Origin: Crocodylus rhombifer
Taxonomy: Eukaryota; Chordata; Crocodylia; Crocodylidae
Direction: 5' to 3'
DNA: 64,000 nt
Assembly (NCBI GenBank): GCA_038503035.1
Contig: JAVSML010000968.1
Span: 62,001 to 126,000 of the forward strand
The notes below the pieces were generated by a model. The model made no database searches. It was not told the DNA's origin and saw nothing but the letters and a program-made list of their open reading frames with translations. Every line of letters begins with the position of its first letter. The first letter of the stretch is position 1. Positions 32,017-45,929 of this stretch are shown here, in pieces. Made by a program: the position numbers and the translations under genes.

Positions 32017-35000
32017 ACATCCAACTTCTGCCCCTCCCTCTCCAAAGGTTCACCTAAATCTCTCCTGTGTTGCAAACACAGCCAAGTGATCCTAATTCAG
32101 TTTAAGTGTCTGGACACAGCTAGCTTCTCCTTCAGCTTTAGGATATCAGGGAAGGGACTGGAAGACTCTAAGTCCATGCCCCTTGTATATACTTGTAGAG
32201 TCTGTGCCATGTTCCTTGGGAATTGTTAGCACTGTCTCTTCATCAGACCAAGACACAAAAGTTCCAGCATGGTCCTTAGGGGAGGTGGCACATATAGAGT
32301 CTGGGTGTATGTATGGGTGTATAGGTTGTCAGGGCTCCTTTCTCTTCCCAGCCTTCCTAGTCAGACTGATTTTTTTTATAAGAGATAAGAGACAGCCTAG
32401 GGTCCTAAAAAGACAACAACTAGCTGAGGACTTGAAGAGACAAAGCTTTGAGTCAGTACATATGGGGTGTACCTTACAGCTTCTAAGAGTCATATATCTA
32501 GTCACATCAGTAACTAGAGATGTTCTTGCATGAGATCTGTCCATAAAACTGGTGGCCAATGAAAAGGATCTGGGTCCCAAGGTTAGTATAGAAATTCCTC
32601 AAAGTTTCATCATTGTATCAAGAGTTCTAATGTATTAGTCCTGGAACAAAAAGAGGGCTAGATAACAGACCCACAGAATGTTTAGGGGGAATCAAAGAGA
32701 TCCACCTTGGCTGGCACATACTCAGACATAAAGGAAGAGAGAAAAAAATTAAATACTCAGTGGCAAGATTATCCAGCTGAGTCAAAAGTGAAATGACCGA
32801 CTTTGAGGGGGTCAGATATGAGGGTCAACAATACCAATAGAAGGATCTCAGAGAATCTCTGTAGGAAAGAAAGACATCTTTGATGAAGCCTTCTGTTGTT
32901 TTGGGGTTTTGTTTTTTTGTTTTGGGTTTTGTTTTGTTTTTTAACATAAATTATTCCATTTCTGTTTCTTAAGGACCTTCTAGCTGGAGGTTTTCCTGTC
33001 TGTGCCAGATGCCCATATGATGACTAGCGCTAGAATAATAGTTGGACCCAAGACAATGGTGTTTGTATTTGCCAGCCTAGATGCAATTGTCGGTTCAGTC
33101 CTGGCATCCACTAGCTATTGGTGGGTGCCAATATTTAGTACCAATAGGATCAGTTTTCAGTTGAGGTTAAGAAGAATGTGTGCTTAAGGCCATAATACAG
33201 GGTGGTACCAAAGCCAACAACAACTTATACGTCTTGTGTCTGGTCAAAGAAGACCTTAGCACTGAAGCTGAAGACTTATGCATGGTGACTGAGCCCATAA
33301 TAGTATTAGGCTGCAGACAAAGGGAGGCCAGACAGCTAGGAATCTGAGGTGCCATTTCCTTCCTATGGGCCATGTGATAGGTAACTAAGTGAAGTCTACC
33401 CAGACATAGGAGTCATTGGATGTGACCATTAGTATTCAGCATTGAAAGACAAAATGTGCACCTTCTGAACTCCAGCTAGGCACAGATCTTACTAGGTCCC
33501 TGGTTGGATCTCTGTTAACAAAGAAAGGGAAAGAAATGGGATTATTAAATATGATATACTTATCTACAACACTACAGTAACACTACACCCTATGAATATA
33601 AACAAGGAAAAGCTAGAAAAGGCTGTAGGGGTGAAACTCTATTTCCCCTTGTGTACCAAAGTGGCAGCTTTCCAGTGTTTAAGAGTAATTTTTGGCACTT
33701 ACATACAATTTGCAATTCTATAACCCCTATACACCTAATGTATATGAGTGCATGTGCAGACTGAGCATATGCAGTAGGCCATGTATCACCAGTAAAAATG
33801 TTTCCCCAGTAACATGGATTTTGAAGGCAGTTTCTACAGCTCATTACTAAGAGAGCCTTATAAGGGGGATTTCCTGATGACCTTTGGAGAAGAACTGTGG
33901 CCGCCTCTGCCAGTCCTTAAGCCTGTTGCTTTCTGTAGCCCGCCTGTAACCATGGCTTTCCCTGATGTTCCTGGAACCTATAACTTTCTGTGGCTTGTGT
34001 TTCATGATGATCTCCCTTGCTGTTCCATTAGTTCTTACTTTCCAGTGACCTCTGTGTAATCATAAAATCACAGGGTTGTAAGAAACAGGAAAGCAGGTTG
34101 TGGGGCCATGGGAGACATACAGGGAGATCTGGGTCACAGGCACAGATATTTAGGCTCAAAAAGCAGTGGAGGCTTTTGAAAGGTTCAGTGCTAGGCTTCA
34201 AATGTTTACTGCCTGACCATTTCATGTCCTGTTCCCTATACTACCCAAAGCAGTGAAATCCTGTCCTACCCCAACTACACTACCTCCAGTGGGACAAATC
34301 CATCCCAGCCCCACTACATAATCTCCATTGGAAAGACTCCATCCTGCTCCTCCTGCCCTGCTGCCAGGAGGAGTTCCCATCTGTGCACGCACTGCTCCTG
34401 ATTGAAACATCCTATTCCATCCTACCTCTACCACCCCCATGGGAGAGATCTCACTCTGCCCGCCTACACTGTTGCTATTGGGATATTCCATTCCCCAACC
34501 TTGTGTTGGTTAGGAGAGGTAAAATTATTCTGGTTGGGGGCTGACATGGAAAAGATAAAGCTTAGACATTTAAGACAGTGAAGGTAAAGGTCATCAGGCA
34601 GATGCAGTGGACTAAAGATGGAGGAGGACAAGGGAAGATTAAAGTAGAGAAGCTAGATGTGGATGGGGTAATTCAGAGTTACTGGGGGGAAATGTACAAG
34701 CAGGAGGAGAAGGAGGGGAAGGCAGAAACAAGAAGAAACCTGAATTGTGGGAGAGGCAGATATACTGGGAGGAGGAGAGGAGATATAAACATTGTGGATT
34801 ATGGATGAGAAGAACAGGGATGGGGAAAATAGCAGAAGCCATTGTGAGTATAGCAGAGATTTTGGGAGACCTGAAGCAATGAAGAGGAAGCACTTGTTTT
34901 GAGGTGAGTCCCTTATTATGGCCAAAGAAGGAAAGGAGGTCATTAACTAGGAGTGCACTCCCATCTGACTGCTTCCCCCAAAGAATTTTCTGTGTCAGAC

Positions 35001-36216
35001 TCACACGCTGTTACTTGGAGTATTTCCTGGGAAGTCCATTGCCACCTTACAGACAGCCAGAGAAGAGTTGGCTGCTGGTAGATAGAGCAGGGACACCCAT
35101 CTCAGCCAGGGGCACATGCCATGCCACCTTCCCTTTTCCTTGATTCCTGTGGGCTCCAGTAACTGTGAACCTCTATGGATCAGTAACCTAGAGCTACTTT
35201 CACAGCAGCTTCTATCCAGGACCCTGGACTCTGAATTTTGTCCCTGTCATGTATTGATGCTGCCATCTGGCAGGGTACAATCCAAGCCTTTTGTAGTCAG
35301 AGGACATAAGAGAGGTGCGTTGCATGTGGTGCCCCATCCAGCTGGAGCCCTACAAGACAGGTAGCCCTTTCACCAGCAAACTGGTGCTCCCACCCCCTAC
35401 CCTGAGAATGCACTCACAACTTTTGCATGATGGCAGTCACCTCACAGTCCCTATTGCTGCTGATATACATCTGTCACAGACTATGTAGACATGTTCATCC
35501 CATGATGAGAACACCCTGCCCAAGGTATGTTCCAATCACGTTGCAGAAACAATCATTTCCCCGGTATTGCTTGGAATGATCCTGCTTACAGTCTTAGTAA
35601 CAAACAACCGTTTTCCATTGTATCTAAAATACCTATCAGTCAGAAAACACCAGTCCCACCTCCATCATTGTCTGCCCATTAAATCACCAAGAATACTCCA
35701 TGGGATAACTGCAGCTCTGCAGAGCCATCAGTAGGTCTGACTCCCCTCTCTCATCCTGGGTCTCATCAAGCTTCACCTTAGTGAAGGTGATGGAGATACA
35801 ATACACTAAAGCCAAGACTAGTGAGAGAAGAAACAGGTCTTATAAATTGCTAACAGTATCTACTCATGGCTTTTCTACACTCATGGAACAATCCAATGGA
35901 GTGCAGGGTAGTAATAAGCTCCTACACCCACTATTCAAAGTTATCTCTGCTTGTGCCTGAGCAAACTGGGAAGTGCAGTAAGAAAAAGAAGTAAAGTAAG
36001 AATCCCTGTGTGAAAATGACACATGCCTGAATATCAAATCTGCTGCTGGGAAGAGAATGCAGGATGGGTGACAGTAGCAGAGGATGGAGCTGTCTTGGAG
36101 ATCTGTGACTTCTTTTTAGAAGATCAGTATACAGGTCTGGTAATAAGATTAAGTTTGAAGTCAGAATTGGTTCTGTTAGCTAAAAGGATTCTTTTGGTTC
36201 CAAGACTACTTTAGAG
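32017..36216. other. No gene recognised
   Basis: 4.2 kb of mixed sequence. Notable parts are a T-rich run of TTTTG units (32899-32941), an A/G-rich plus-strand tract (34575-34760), and a tandem-like stretch at 34246-34500 with CATCC and CACTACCTCCAGTGGG words about 50 bases apart. No domain was recognised in any frame. Confidence 0.4.
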
Positions 36217-36708
36217 CAGGGTCTCAAACTCACGGGGACCCATAGGCTGGACTCAGACCACAGACTTTCTCAAGGCCTGGATCCAGACTGTGGGGCTTCC
36301 CAGAGGCTGGACAACCTGCAAGCAGCAGCAACACTGATCCCAACATTTGCAAGAGCCACTGTTTTGGTGCGGCTCCAGAACCTAAGGAATTAAAGCTGCT
36401 ACCATTCACACCCCACCCCTTTTTTGCCCATCACTGATCTTAGTTGCCAGGGGTGACTAAAAATCTTGATTTCTGTGGCAGGGAAGTGGGGATATGAGAG
36501 ACCATAACTCCCTGGCTTCCAAGGCTGTACCAAAATAGTGGAGATTAACTCTGCTCCAGAAGTAGCTCCATTTGCCTTGGTGACAAGCTCCACACACTGA
36601 ATCCAGCATGAAGAGGTATGTGGTCCAGCTCATGAGAAGCCGGGTGGAGTGGATGGCCCACCCTCATGCACCAAATTTGGCCCACAGGCTGTATGTTTGA
36701 CACTCCTA
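36217..36708. mobile_element. hAT MITE, 492 bases
   Basis: The left end CAGGGTCTCAAACTCA and the inverse of the right end TAGGAGTGTCAAACATAC bound the element. CTTTAGAG (36209-36216) and CTTTAGAA (36709-36716) are a target duplication with one mismatch. It is non-coding. Confidence 0.85.
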
Positions 36709-36716
36709 CTTTAGAA

Positions 36717-38265
36717 TACGTACCACACCATCCATGTGAGCTAAATAGGTCTGGCTTTTGAATGGGAGTCTTCAGTGGTTATTTGGATCTCAAGAAACCT
36801 GAGGGGTGTAAACAAATAATAATCTCTAGCTAGGGAATGGGGTCCTGTATCAGATGCCCCTAGGCTAATTGGAGGGAAATTCTACCTACTAGTTGTCAGA
36901 TACTATAGATCTCAAGTGACCTTTTGCTTTCTGTGAGAGCTTGCTAATTAACAGTGACAGCCTGTCCCAGGTCAGTAACTGAGTGAGGCTTGACAGCTCA
37001 CTAAATAATATGAAAGTGATGATCTAGCTTTCTAGGATCTTTGGGCCAGATCCACAAAGGGATTTAAGTGCTGAAGTTCTATTGATTTCACACTGATTAC
37101 CAATGTGCCTGAGAGATGAGTGCAGTATATCACATATTTATTTGGACTACAGAGAATTCACTGTTTGGAGTGTCTACTCTTCTCCCCAGTACCTTGGTCA
37201 CTAGAAAATTATATTTAGAGATTTGCTTTTGGGTGCTGACTTGTAGGTAAAGTAGATACTGCATTAGAATAATGGTCTGGGGCAACAGCAAAGGTTAATT
37301 GGTTTCAAAAAGCCTGGTGACAAAGTTTCACGTTCAAAAGCAAGGTGACAAAGTTTCCTTCAAGGCCCACTGTGTCTGAAGCCAGCAGACAGACAAGCTG
37401 GGAAACTGAAGACATGTATCACACTGTTTCCTGAAAACTCACAACATGAGATAAGGTGGCATGAGGTCACAGCGCCCAACTGCAGATCCCTTAGGATTTC
37501 CTATTGTGGTAGATAGACCAGATTAGGCAGCCAAGGTATGCTCAAATTAAGATATTGGTAAATGACCAAATTAAGATGTGTGCATGTGATGGGTGTGGAA
37601 AACAAAGGAATGTGCTGACAGAACAGAACACGGACAGTATGATGACCACAGAGAAACCAGTCAATGATACCTGGGAATGAAGAGTCATCAGAGAAGATGA
37701 CAACTACAAAAGGAGGGATTTCAGAGCAGCACAGGGTCCCCAAGGATGGAACCCAAGGCCACCATGGATAGAGGGCATACCACCAAACCCATCTTGCCAA
37801 CCCCACAGCAGAGGGAGCCATGGGAGAAGGGGGGTTGGGCCTCAGCCCTCAACCTCCAGGCTGCTGACTGCTTACATTCAAGAACCACAGAGGAAGCTTA
37901 TGTTCTGGCCAGATGTACCTTCCCTCTGTAAATCCTAGGACCAGTAGGTATAGAATTGGGAGGTTATTTTGTTTGCTTTGCCTGTATTATTCTTAGCTGC
38001 TATCACAGTGTATCAGTAAAATTTGCCTATTATCAAATGGAGGAAGTCATGGTCAGTCTGACGGTTTGCATCCACCCAGAACAAGGTATCTGGGTCATAA
38101 ATCCAGTGTCAACAGCTTGTGGAAGGACTTGAGATCATCAAGAGATGATCTCCCTAGTCAGAGAGGACAGATCAGCAGGAATCATGAGCGGGGAGTTAAG
38201 AAAAATCTTATGTCAACCTGGGAGAGAATAATTATCTTTTAATTCTTCCTCTTAAGTCTTGGTAC
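36717..38265. other. No gene recognised
   Basis: AT-rich sequence. A short stretch at 37030-37110 (GGGCCAGATCCACAAAGGGA and following) looks like an old dispersed repeat. The open frames are short and featureless. Confidence 0.35.
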
Positions 38266-38269
38266 CCTC

Positions 38270-39065
38270 TGTACCTTGGTTTCTCTCTTCCCCTCATCAA
38301 CTGACATCACTAATCTGTCTACTGCTGAAAGGCATTCAGGCAATCTGTGGAAAAGGAAGAGCCATTCCTGAAGGGGCTAACCCAGGAGTCCCAGATCATC
38401 CAGTTAGGCCATGGTAGGAAACTAAGGGAGAAATTGAGAAGGTAATCCCCAGAGGTTTACTGAATCCTTGATGAATCCTTGGCAGAAGTGAAGTTGTGCA
38501 GTCTCCTTATAGTCTATATACCCAGCCAGTTGGCAGAACTTGGCCACATACTGAATTGTAGTTTGACAACCCTGCCTCAGGGTTTGCAGGCATTTCAGCA
38601 GTTTATGACCAAATGGATTTGGTGTAAAGCACTGACATGGCCTTAAGGAACTCCCCTAGGTCACTCAGTAGCAAACTAGAACCTTCCAGCAGCAAGAAGT
38701 CCCAGGCCAAGTCATTTCCTACTAGTAGGATGACCCCCTAACCCCACCTGAACCCTGTTGGGTAGGTTTGGGAGCACAAAATAAACAACAGCCAACACTA
38801 GTTCACAAATACAAAGAAATGTTTTGGGTCTGTGCTAAACATTCTAGCACTAGGACCTTACACTTGGGGAAGTACTGAGGAGTGACCACAGGCTGGGTCC
38901 CAACCATTGCTGGTTGGTCTGGTTGTAGTCACAAGGTAGTATTCTCCTCTCATACAGTCACAACCTGCATCTGTAAGGCCCTGTTCTGTATCTGCAGGGC
39001 ATCCATTTGGGTGCACAATTCCTGTAGGCTGGCCACCACATTCCTCATGAAAAGGAGCATTTTAG
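38270..39065 (-). pseudogene. Ty3/gypsy gag fragment
   Basis: Minus translation holds LQELCTQMDALQIQNRALQM near 39000. Near 38550 it holds CLQTLRQGCQTTIQYVAKF followed by CQLAGYIDY and LHFCQGF. The second block matches the LRQG--SV-QY-AEFR-LA core of Ty3/gypsy gag. Many stops are present. It belongs to a different element from that at 11-14.6 kb. Confidence 0.6.
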
Positions 39066-39069
39066 ACAT

Positions 39070-39393
39070 AGGCAACATATAGGGGAACCACGGGTTGAGA
39101 GGGGAGGGACGGACATGTGCCCATCCTCAGAGTGCTAGTGCCGTCCCTGACAGTGAGCGCTCCAGCTGCTAGGGGGTATGGAGAGCGCTGGTGCCCCCCA
39201 CTGAAATCAGTTCCACTGGCAGGACAGCGGCAGCAGAAGTGCCAGCAGCAGAAGTCCTGGCACTTCCGCTGCCACCATGTTACTGGTGTGCTCGGCAACT
39301 GGCCATAGGGGGACCCCTCCCGCCACAGTTTCCAGACAGTCTTGTGCTCTGCTGGAGCCCTTCTAGCCTTGGGAGGCACTAATCACCCATGAT
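39070..39393. repeat. Dispersed repeat, member 3 of 3
   Basis: It opens GGCAACATATAGGGGAACCA and closes GGCACTAATCACCCATGAT, as in the repeats at 10449 and 10800. The interior holds an inverted pair around GGCAGCAGAAGTGCCAGCAG / TGGCACTTCCGCTGCCA. Confidence 0.5.
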
Positions 39394-41438
39394 CTTAGAG
39401 GAACCCATGTGGCTTGAAGACCAGGACCCCTTGCATTAAGGGTCTGACCATACTGTAATGGACCAAAGCACGGGTGATTGGACCTGTGCTGCAAGGGTAT
39501 AAGTCCAAGAGCTAGAAGCCATAAGCCAGTATTTTGGAGCTAGAGGTCATAAGTTAAAATCAAACACCAGAGTCAGGGTTAGATAGGATCTCCAAGCAGA
39601 CCAGGGGCACAGCTGTGCAGTTTGAAGGATAACTCAGCCTAATTCCTTTCTTACTTCTATCTGGAGCTGGGGACTAGATCTGCCCCAGCTTATCCTAGTC
39701 TTAGAGGATATTTAGGAGTGCTCAAGAATGGGATAATTACATAGTTTGTTGGTAGTATCCTGGGAACTGTTCTGCTTATGAATCCTCAGGATCTTGGAGA
39801 AGAAAAGGAGGAAGCCTGATCTCAAGATAATGCTGGCAGCTCAATGCTAAGGTAGGATGCTACCAGAACTAAGGGTTTATTCTGATTGGTGCCAGGAGAA
39901 TTGGTGGCAAGGTCAATGTCAGGGGACAATTGTAGTTCTGTTCATATGAGAATGAAATAGGTTGCCCAGGTTAGAGTGGACTTAGTCCCACTCTGTACTG
40001 GCTCCACTAGTCTATCCAGGATAATCAAACCTCAAGACATGTAGTTCAACAGAAACAGAAAACCATAACGCTTTCATTTTGTTTGATCTCTTTCTTCTAG
40101 GAAGGAGGACCAATGGCGAGTTCTTCTTTGACCAGTGCTCCCACTGGACCAAGTCTTAATGAGAAAAAAGCAATAGTGGGTTTCAGTTCTAAACTCTGCT
40201 GGTTCTGAACTCTAGAGGACCAAGGATAGGTTCACTGAACAGGCTGCAGGTCCTATTTTAGTCACCAAAATCCTTCAGGGCATATTTCTTCCTTGGTGGG
40301 ACACTGGGAATGCCATCTCTGAGAAAAGAGTGCTTTTGTGGTCATCTCCCCCAATCCAGTGCTCCTCTCAGGGATGACTCCAGTAGATGGAACATCAAGT
40401 GGGTACCTGCCTCTGAAGTAGCAATTCCTAGAAGGAAGCACCAGTATGAAGAGCAAGTCTGGATTGTAGCTCCTATCTATAGAGAAAAGGGTATTTTGGG
40501 GGGGAAAACCCATTTCATGATAGGCTTGGCTTGAAGATAGACAGTTGGGAAATGCCTCCGTGCCCCTAGCCTGGGGCTGGGGGGACAGGGGGAAGGGAGG
40601 GAAAGGGGGAGGGTTACTTAGCAACCAGAGCTGTACCTCCTGCATGAAGGCACCAGCTTGCTGTGGGGCAGTGACGGCCCAGGTTTACAGAGAGCTTACG
40701 GAGAGACCCGACAGGCTGGACAAAATTGCCTGCTGGCTGGATCAGGCCTGTGGCACATAGTTTGCCTGCCCCTGTACAAAGACATGCAGGGCAAAGTCAT
40801 GGTCCCAGTAGACACTGATAGTCCAAAGCCTCCTCCGCATATGTATGAGGCATGCCCACAACATAAATGGGATCCACGCATGAAGAAGAATTGAGTGCTT
40901 CTGAAGAAAATGAATAGCCTCATCCCGCTTCCCCATTGCCATTGTGGTCCCTCAACAGCCTCACCTCCCTCAGGCACAATCAAGAACTCAAACCATGCAT
41001 GTCCTAAGAAAGCATCCCAGCCTGGTATGACCATGTGTTATCTCAGTTAGCCTAGACTCCCCAAATACCCAACTTTAGTAGTCACACAAAGCACACTCCA
41101 GCATCCACTCCACCAGGATTGAGGGAGTCATACCCAATCACCTTACTATACTAGCCAGTAACGTTGGCCTACATGTGCCTACTGAGCATGGCACCAGCAC
41201 CTAGAAAAACTGAGACCTGCAGGCAGCATTCAGTCCATTTCCTCTACTGTGCCATGTAAGAGCAGTCCCTGCCACATGCCTTCCTAGTTCCATCCCCATT
41301 CTGAGATCATACAGCTCCTCACAGAATAAACTAATATCTTCCTATTCCCATATCCAAGGACCCTGTTTGTCTTCTTCAGTCTTCCCCATCTTGTCTACCA
41401 CCTATCCTGCCCCTGAATACCTCATTAATGCTCTATAA
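39394..41438. other. No gene recognised; one hAT right-end fragment
   Basis: A hAT right end AGTTTGCCTGCCCCTG finishes at 40774 (fragment about 40560-40774), matching 23876. The rest is unassigned, with short frames only. Confidence 0.4.
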
Positions 41439-41615
41439 CAGTGGGTTTCAACCTGTGGCCCGTGGACCCCTGGGGTTTATCTAAGGAGTCCAGAAAAGAT
41501 GACTATGATCAATCAAAAGTATGTGAATACCCACACACTTACAATTCAAAGGGGTCTCCACCTCCATTTGAAAAAATGTAAGGGTCCACAAATGTTAAAT
41601 TGTTGAAAACTACTG
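41439..41615. mobile_element. hAT MITE, 177 bases
   Basis: The left end CAGTGGGTTTCAACC and the inverse of the right end CAGTAGTTTTCAACAAT bound the element. The flanks CTCTATAA (41431-41438) and CTTTAGAA (41616-41623) match at six of eight bases. Confidence 0.85.
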
Positions 41616-44600
41616 CTTTAGAAAGATCTTGCTTAGAGCATCCCAACCTTGCCCAACCATGTTCTTCTCCACCCCTTCCAGTTTCCAAGCATTCTGTCCA
41701 CCATGCCCACCCTTCCCCTAAACACCCTGATCTCGCTACATCCACTACTCTCTATCCTGCCCCAGAGAACCCTCATTTCTAGCTCCAATCCTGCCCCAAC
41801 TCTCCACCCTCTCCCCAGCCACATATAGCCACCCTTTCAAACAAACCTGGTTTGTGACAGAAAGGGTCCTGGACACACCCAAAAAGAGAAGGGATGAAGC
41901 TCGTTTTGCCCCAGCAATGGTTAACCAGGCCCCAGTTCTTGAACTCTATTCAGAATGACTTGTGAATACCAAAAAGCAGCAATGCAGCTGAGAATGCGCA
42001 AGCCGGGCTAGGGAGAGGCAGTGCTGGGAATATCAATCAGCACAGCTTGAATTGGGTGGCCACAAAAACAGCAAGGGCTTTTATCATTAAAATAATCCCT
42101 CCACAGTCCCACTGCCTCAGCCCAGTGTACGGGCTCAACACTGTACTTCAGGGGCCTCAGCCCAGCCACAGTATGGGAATTGTCAGCAAATGGGTATGCC
42201 AGAGACCTGCATGAGATGGGAAAGATATGGTCAGAAATGGGAAAGGGAGATAATTACAGAAAGAACTAGAGACAGAAACTCAGGAAATGAAAAGTAGCGA
42301 GGGAGGAAGGAGAGATGGAAGAGAAAAAAAGAAGGAGAGAGACACCCAATTAAAGAGGGGGGATAAAGCGAGAAGAGAGCAATTTTCACCTAACCAAAGC
42401 TGCCTTCCCACTTCCGTCCAGGTGGCTCCACCTCTCTCAGGAGTGCAATTCTGGCAGCTGTGCAAGGTATGAAGTGTTAGATTTGAAGTGTGGTGGCAGG
42501 GTGCAGCACCTCCTGTACACTCTTGAGGTGCCCACATAAGGCTAGTCTCAACGTGCCCTGCTAGGAAAGCAATCCTGGAGCCTATGCAGATAAGCCCTGT
42601 GCTCAAACAGATCTAGACATTCATAGCTACACAACAGCTACATTATGAGACACTGCCCCACAATGAAGTTACTCTAGCACTCTAGGGATGCAACTGCCAT
42701 GGGCAGCTTCACAGTCATTCACTCCAAACAGTTCCACACATCACTGAGTCCAGAAATGAACAAAGTCCTAGGTCAGTGAAGTCCACTACTCACCACAGTC
42801 CAGTTCCAATGGGCAGCAGGAAGGTAACAGTTCTTACAAAAAATATGACCTCCATGTGAACATCCCAGCAATACATAACTTAAAAGTAATGTGAGCTGGG
42901 GGGGAGGGGGAGGCAGCATAAAGGACAGGAGAGAAATGACTATATCTTGGCATGCTTAAGAGGGTGATAAATGAAATGCCCAGTGCTGATAAATGTCACC
43001 CCACCTGCTGTATTAAGACAAGGTCTCAGCTTTTCACCTTCTGCAAGTGGATCCTCATTTTCATTGCACCAATTTTTCCCTCAGTCTCGACTCATAATGA
43101 CAAAATGCTAAAAAGAGAGAGGCAGAGCCCTGGTGGCATCCAAACTCCTCTGAAACCAATCTCACAGTCCAGCAGGGTACCAAACACAGGTTTCCCTTGC
43201 TTTATGCTGTACATGCATTCCTGAAAAACAGCACGTAACTCAAATTTGGTTAAAGGGAACCCACTTTACAATGTAACAAATAGGGATACATTCTAAGACT
43301 TTGTACTGACCCCCAGACTCATTTCTACCACTTTTACAAGACAATTTTGGTACTCACCAACAGCAGACAGTACATACAAGCACAGGGTGGTGTTGAATGT
43401 TTAATTGGTGTGAAGAGAGGGTGGTGAAGGCTTCATTGATGGACCAGGGAGAGGGGTAGGAGATTAGCTAGTGGGACACTTAGAAGCCACAATGAGGATG
43501 GCAAACACAGAAACACATATCACAGACAACAGGCAAGGTGGACAGATCCACACGGGAGACTATATTTTGGTGTGTCACTCCCACAATGCACCGCCCAAAG
43601 TAGCTGACTGTGAGCTTCCACCACACCGATCACATAAGAGTGAATTTACCTCCCATATAATGAATTTTTGGTATAAAAAGGGTCATCGCATAAGAGCAAA
43701 TTCACACATACAGAACATGCATAAGGCATGGGAAACCTGTAACATATTTACTTGATTTTAAGGTGAGTTTTTTTCCCTCATTTAACCTGGGGGGAAAAGC
43801 ACCTCAACTTGGAATAAAGTACAAGACAGCCAGGGATGGAAGGCAGGGGGCAGATAGCTGGCAGTTGCAGTTGCAGCTCCAGTGGCTGCCACTGGACTTG
43901 CCTGGGACTATGCTCCATGTCCCAGACTGCAGTGAGGATGGCAGAAAGGGGAGACAAGGGGGCCTGAAGCTGCAGGAGGGGGAAAGGCACACAGGCAGTA
44001 GGAAGCAGGCAGCAGGGAGTGCAAGTAGTGTGGGGACAGGCAAGAGAGGAAAAGCTGCTTGATCCCACTTGGCTCCACTGCTCCTCACCACCTATCCCTA
44101 CTGCTACCCACACTGCCTGCCCCACCACCACCTGCCCCCTTACTGTCTCTCCCCCTGGCCTCATCTAAATAAAAGTAGCTTTCTCCTTGGCTCCATCTGC
44201 TGGACAACTCCGTCTCCCTCCTCAAGGCAAATGTAGCTGCATCTTTGGCAAAGACCATGATTTCCTGCCATTCTTCCCAAATACGAGGACTAGAAACATC
44301 ATGCTTACTTTTTCATGGAAGCAGAGATTCCAAAGCCATCCCATGGCTCCAGCAGCTTGGGTCTTCACACAAACTATTGTGCTTATGTCTTAGTCTGGGC
44401 TGCCCAAAGGTTCACCTAAGTTCCACTGAATGGGCTTCACAAAGGCCTACAGTTAGGCCTAGAACATGTGCAACACCTGCCATAGGTACATCCCATTCAA
44501 CCTTCTCATGTGAGTAGGGTTTTATGAACTAAAGCTCTGGATGTTGCCACTAGCTGTTGTAAATGTGAAGGCAAAGTAAGTCAATGCTTTCTCATGAAAA

Positions 44601-45929
44601 GGCTCTAAGCCAGCACGTGATGGCACAGCATCCCCCTTGTCTTATGGGGTAAACTAGGCAATAAGACAGATATTCCCAGAGAGTGAAAAACTCAGACAGG
44701 AACAAGGTGGCTCTCACAGCCTCAGGAAGCTCACAGGAAATGGTCAGCTCTGGCTCCCATGAAACAAACTTTCTGGGCAGCAAGTGTCCTCCGGTAACTA
44801 CTGAAATCAAGGAGAGCTGGGAAAGAAGACAGGTGCCCCCAGGGAGCATGATGCCATTCCCCACCAAGATGGCACAAGAAAAGGAAACACCAAAAATCCT
44901 GCACCAAGCAAGCACTATCATGCTTACATGGGTGTGGGGATACAGGATCCAGCTGCTTGGATAAGGGAGCAAGGGAGACAATAAGTTCCGCTCGGCAGGA
45001 AATAGGGACTGAGCATAACCCTAGCCCTGTGCTGAGGAGGGACCAAGTGAAAGGACAGCTTTACCCAGTGGGGAAGAGGAGATGCACCAGATATTTTGGC
45101 AGCTGTCTGATAACTATGATAAACTGCTTCTCTGTAACCATTCTCTCCAGGCAGCCATGCCCCTTACTATAAAATGATGTATCTGAATGCCCAGCACAAT
45201 CCTTCCCATCAAACCTGCTTGTGCTGCTTCCTGCTGCACGTGATGGCCTGGCATTCCTCCTACATCACCATACCTGACCTGGCCACTTTACTCCACCTCC
45301 CCCTGCTGTAGACCAGGAGACCACAATACTGAAATTTGCTGCCCTCTGTGGAGTGAAACAGAACTTCAGGTGTAGTTGAGTCCCTCTTGTCAGCAGCCGC
45401 GGTATGTGGCTCCTTCTGGAAGTGAGCCCTGTGACCATTAGTAAGGGTTCCCACTGGTACCTTAAGAAAGTAAAAGCAGTACATTTGATGAATACCCTGT
45501 TGCCAGCAAAGTCCTGAATCTAGGGCTACAAATGGGGAGGAACCAGGTATTTTTGCAATAGTTCTGCATTGCTCACCAGCAGCATGTCACAGAATTGCTG
45601 GCCTGGCTTACCTTATCAGGGAAATCTCATCTTCCCATCACAAACTGCCATGCCAAACAGAGACCAAGGCTGAAGAGGCATGGGAGGAATTATATTCAAG
45701 GCAATGGAACAAATGCAACAGCTGAAAAAGAAGGGAGGCAGGGGAAATCACAGGGAAGGGACAGGCAGAAAAGGCTCATCGGCTCTATTATACATGCACG
45801 TTGCTGAATATTCTGTACTGGCTGTTTTCAAGAAGAGGCATTGTCTGGCTTGGTTTAGGAACAGTGAATCCAAAAGGAGACTGTGACCTGCCTTGAGTGC
45901 ACCAGACTGCAGCACCTCTACCAGCTCTT
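41616..45929. other. No gene recognised
   Basis: 4.3 kb with short frames only. 43190-43730 is AT-rich with two similar words (GATCACATAAGAGTGAATTTACC and TCATCGCATAAGAGCAAATTC), suggesting an old repeat. 42280-42360 is a purine-rich AGAAGAGA tract. Confidence 0.35.
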
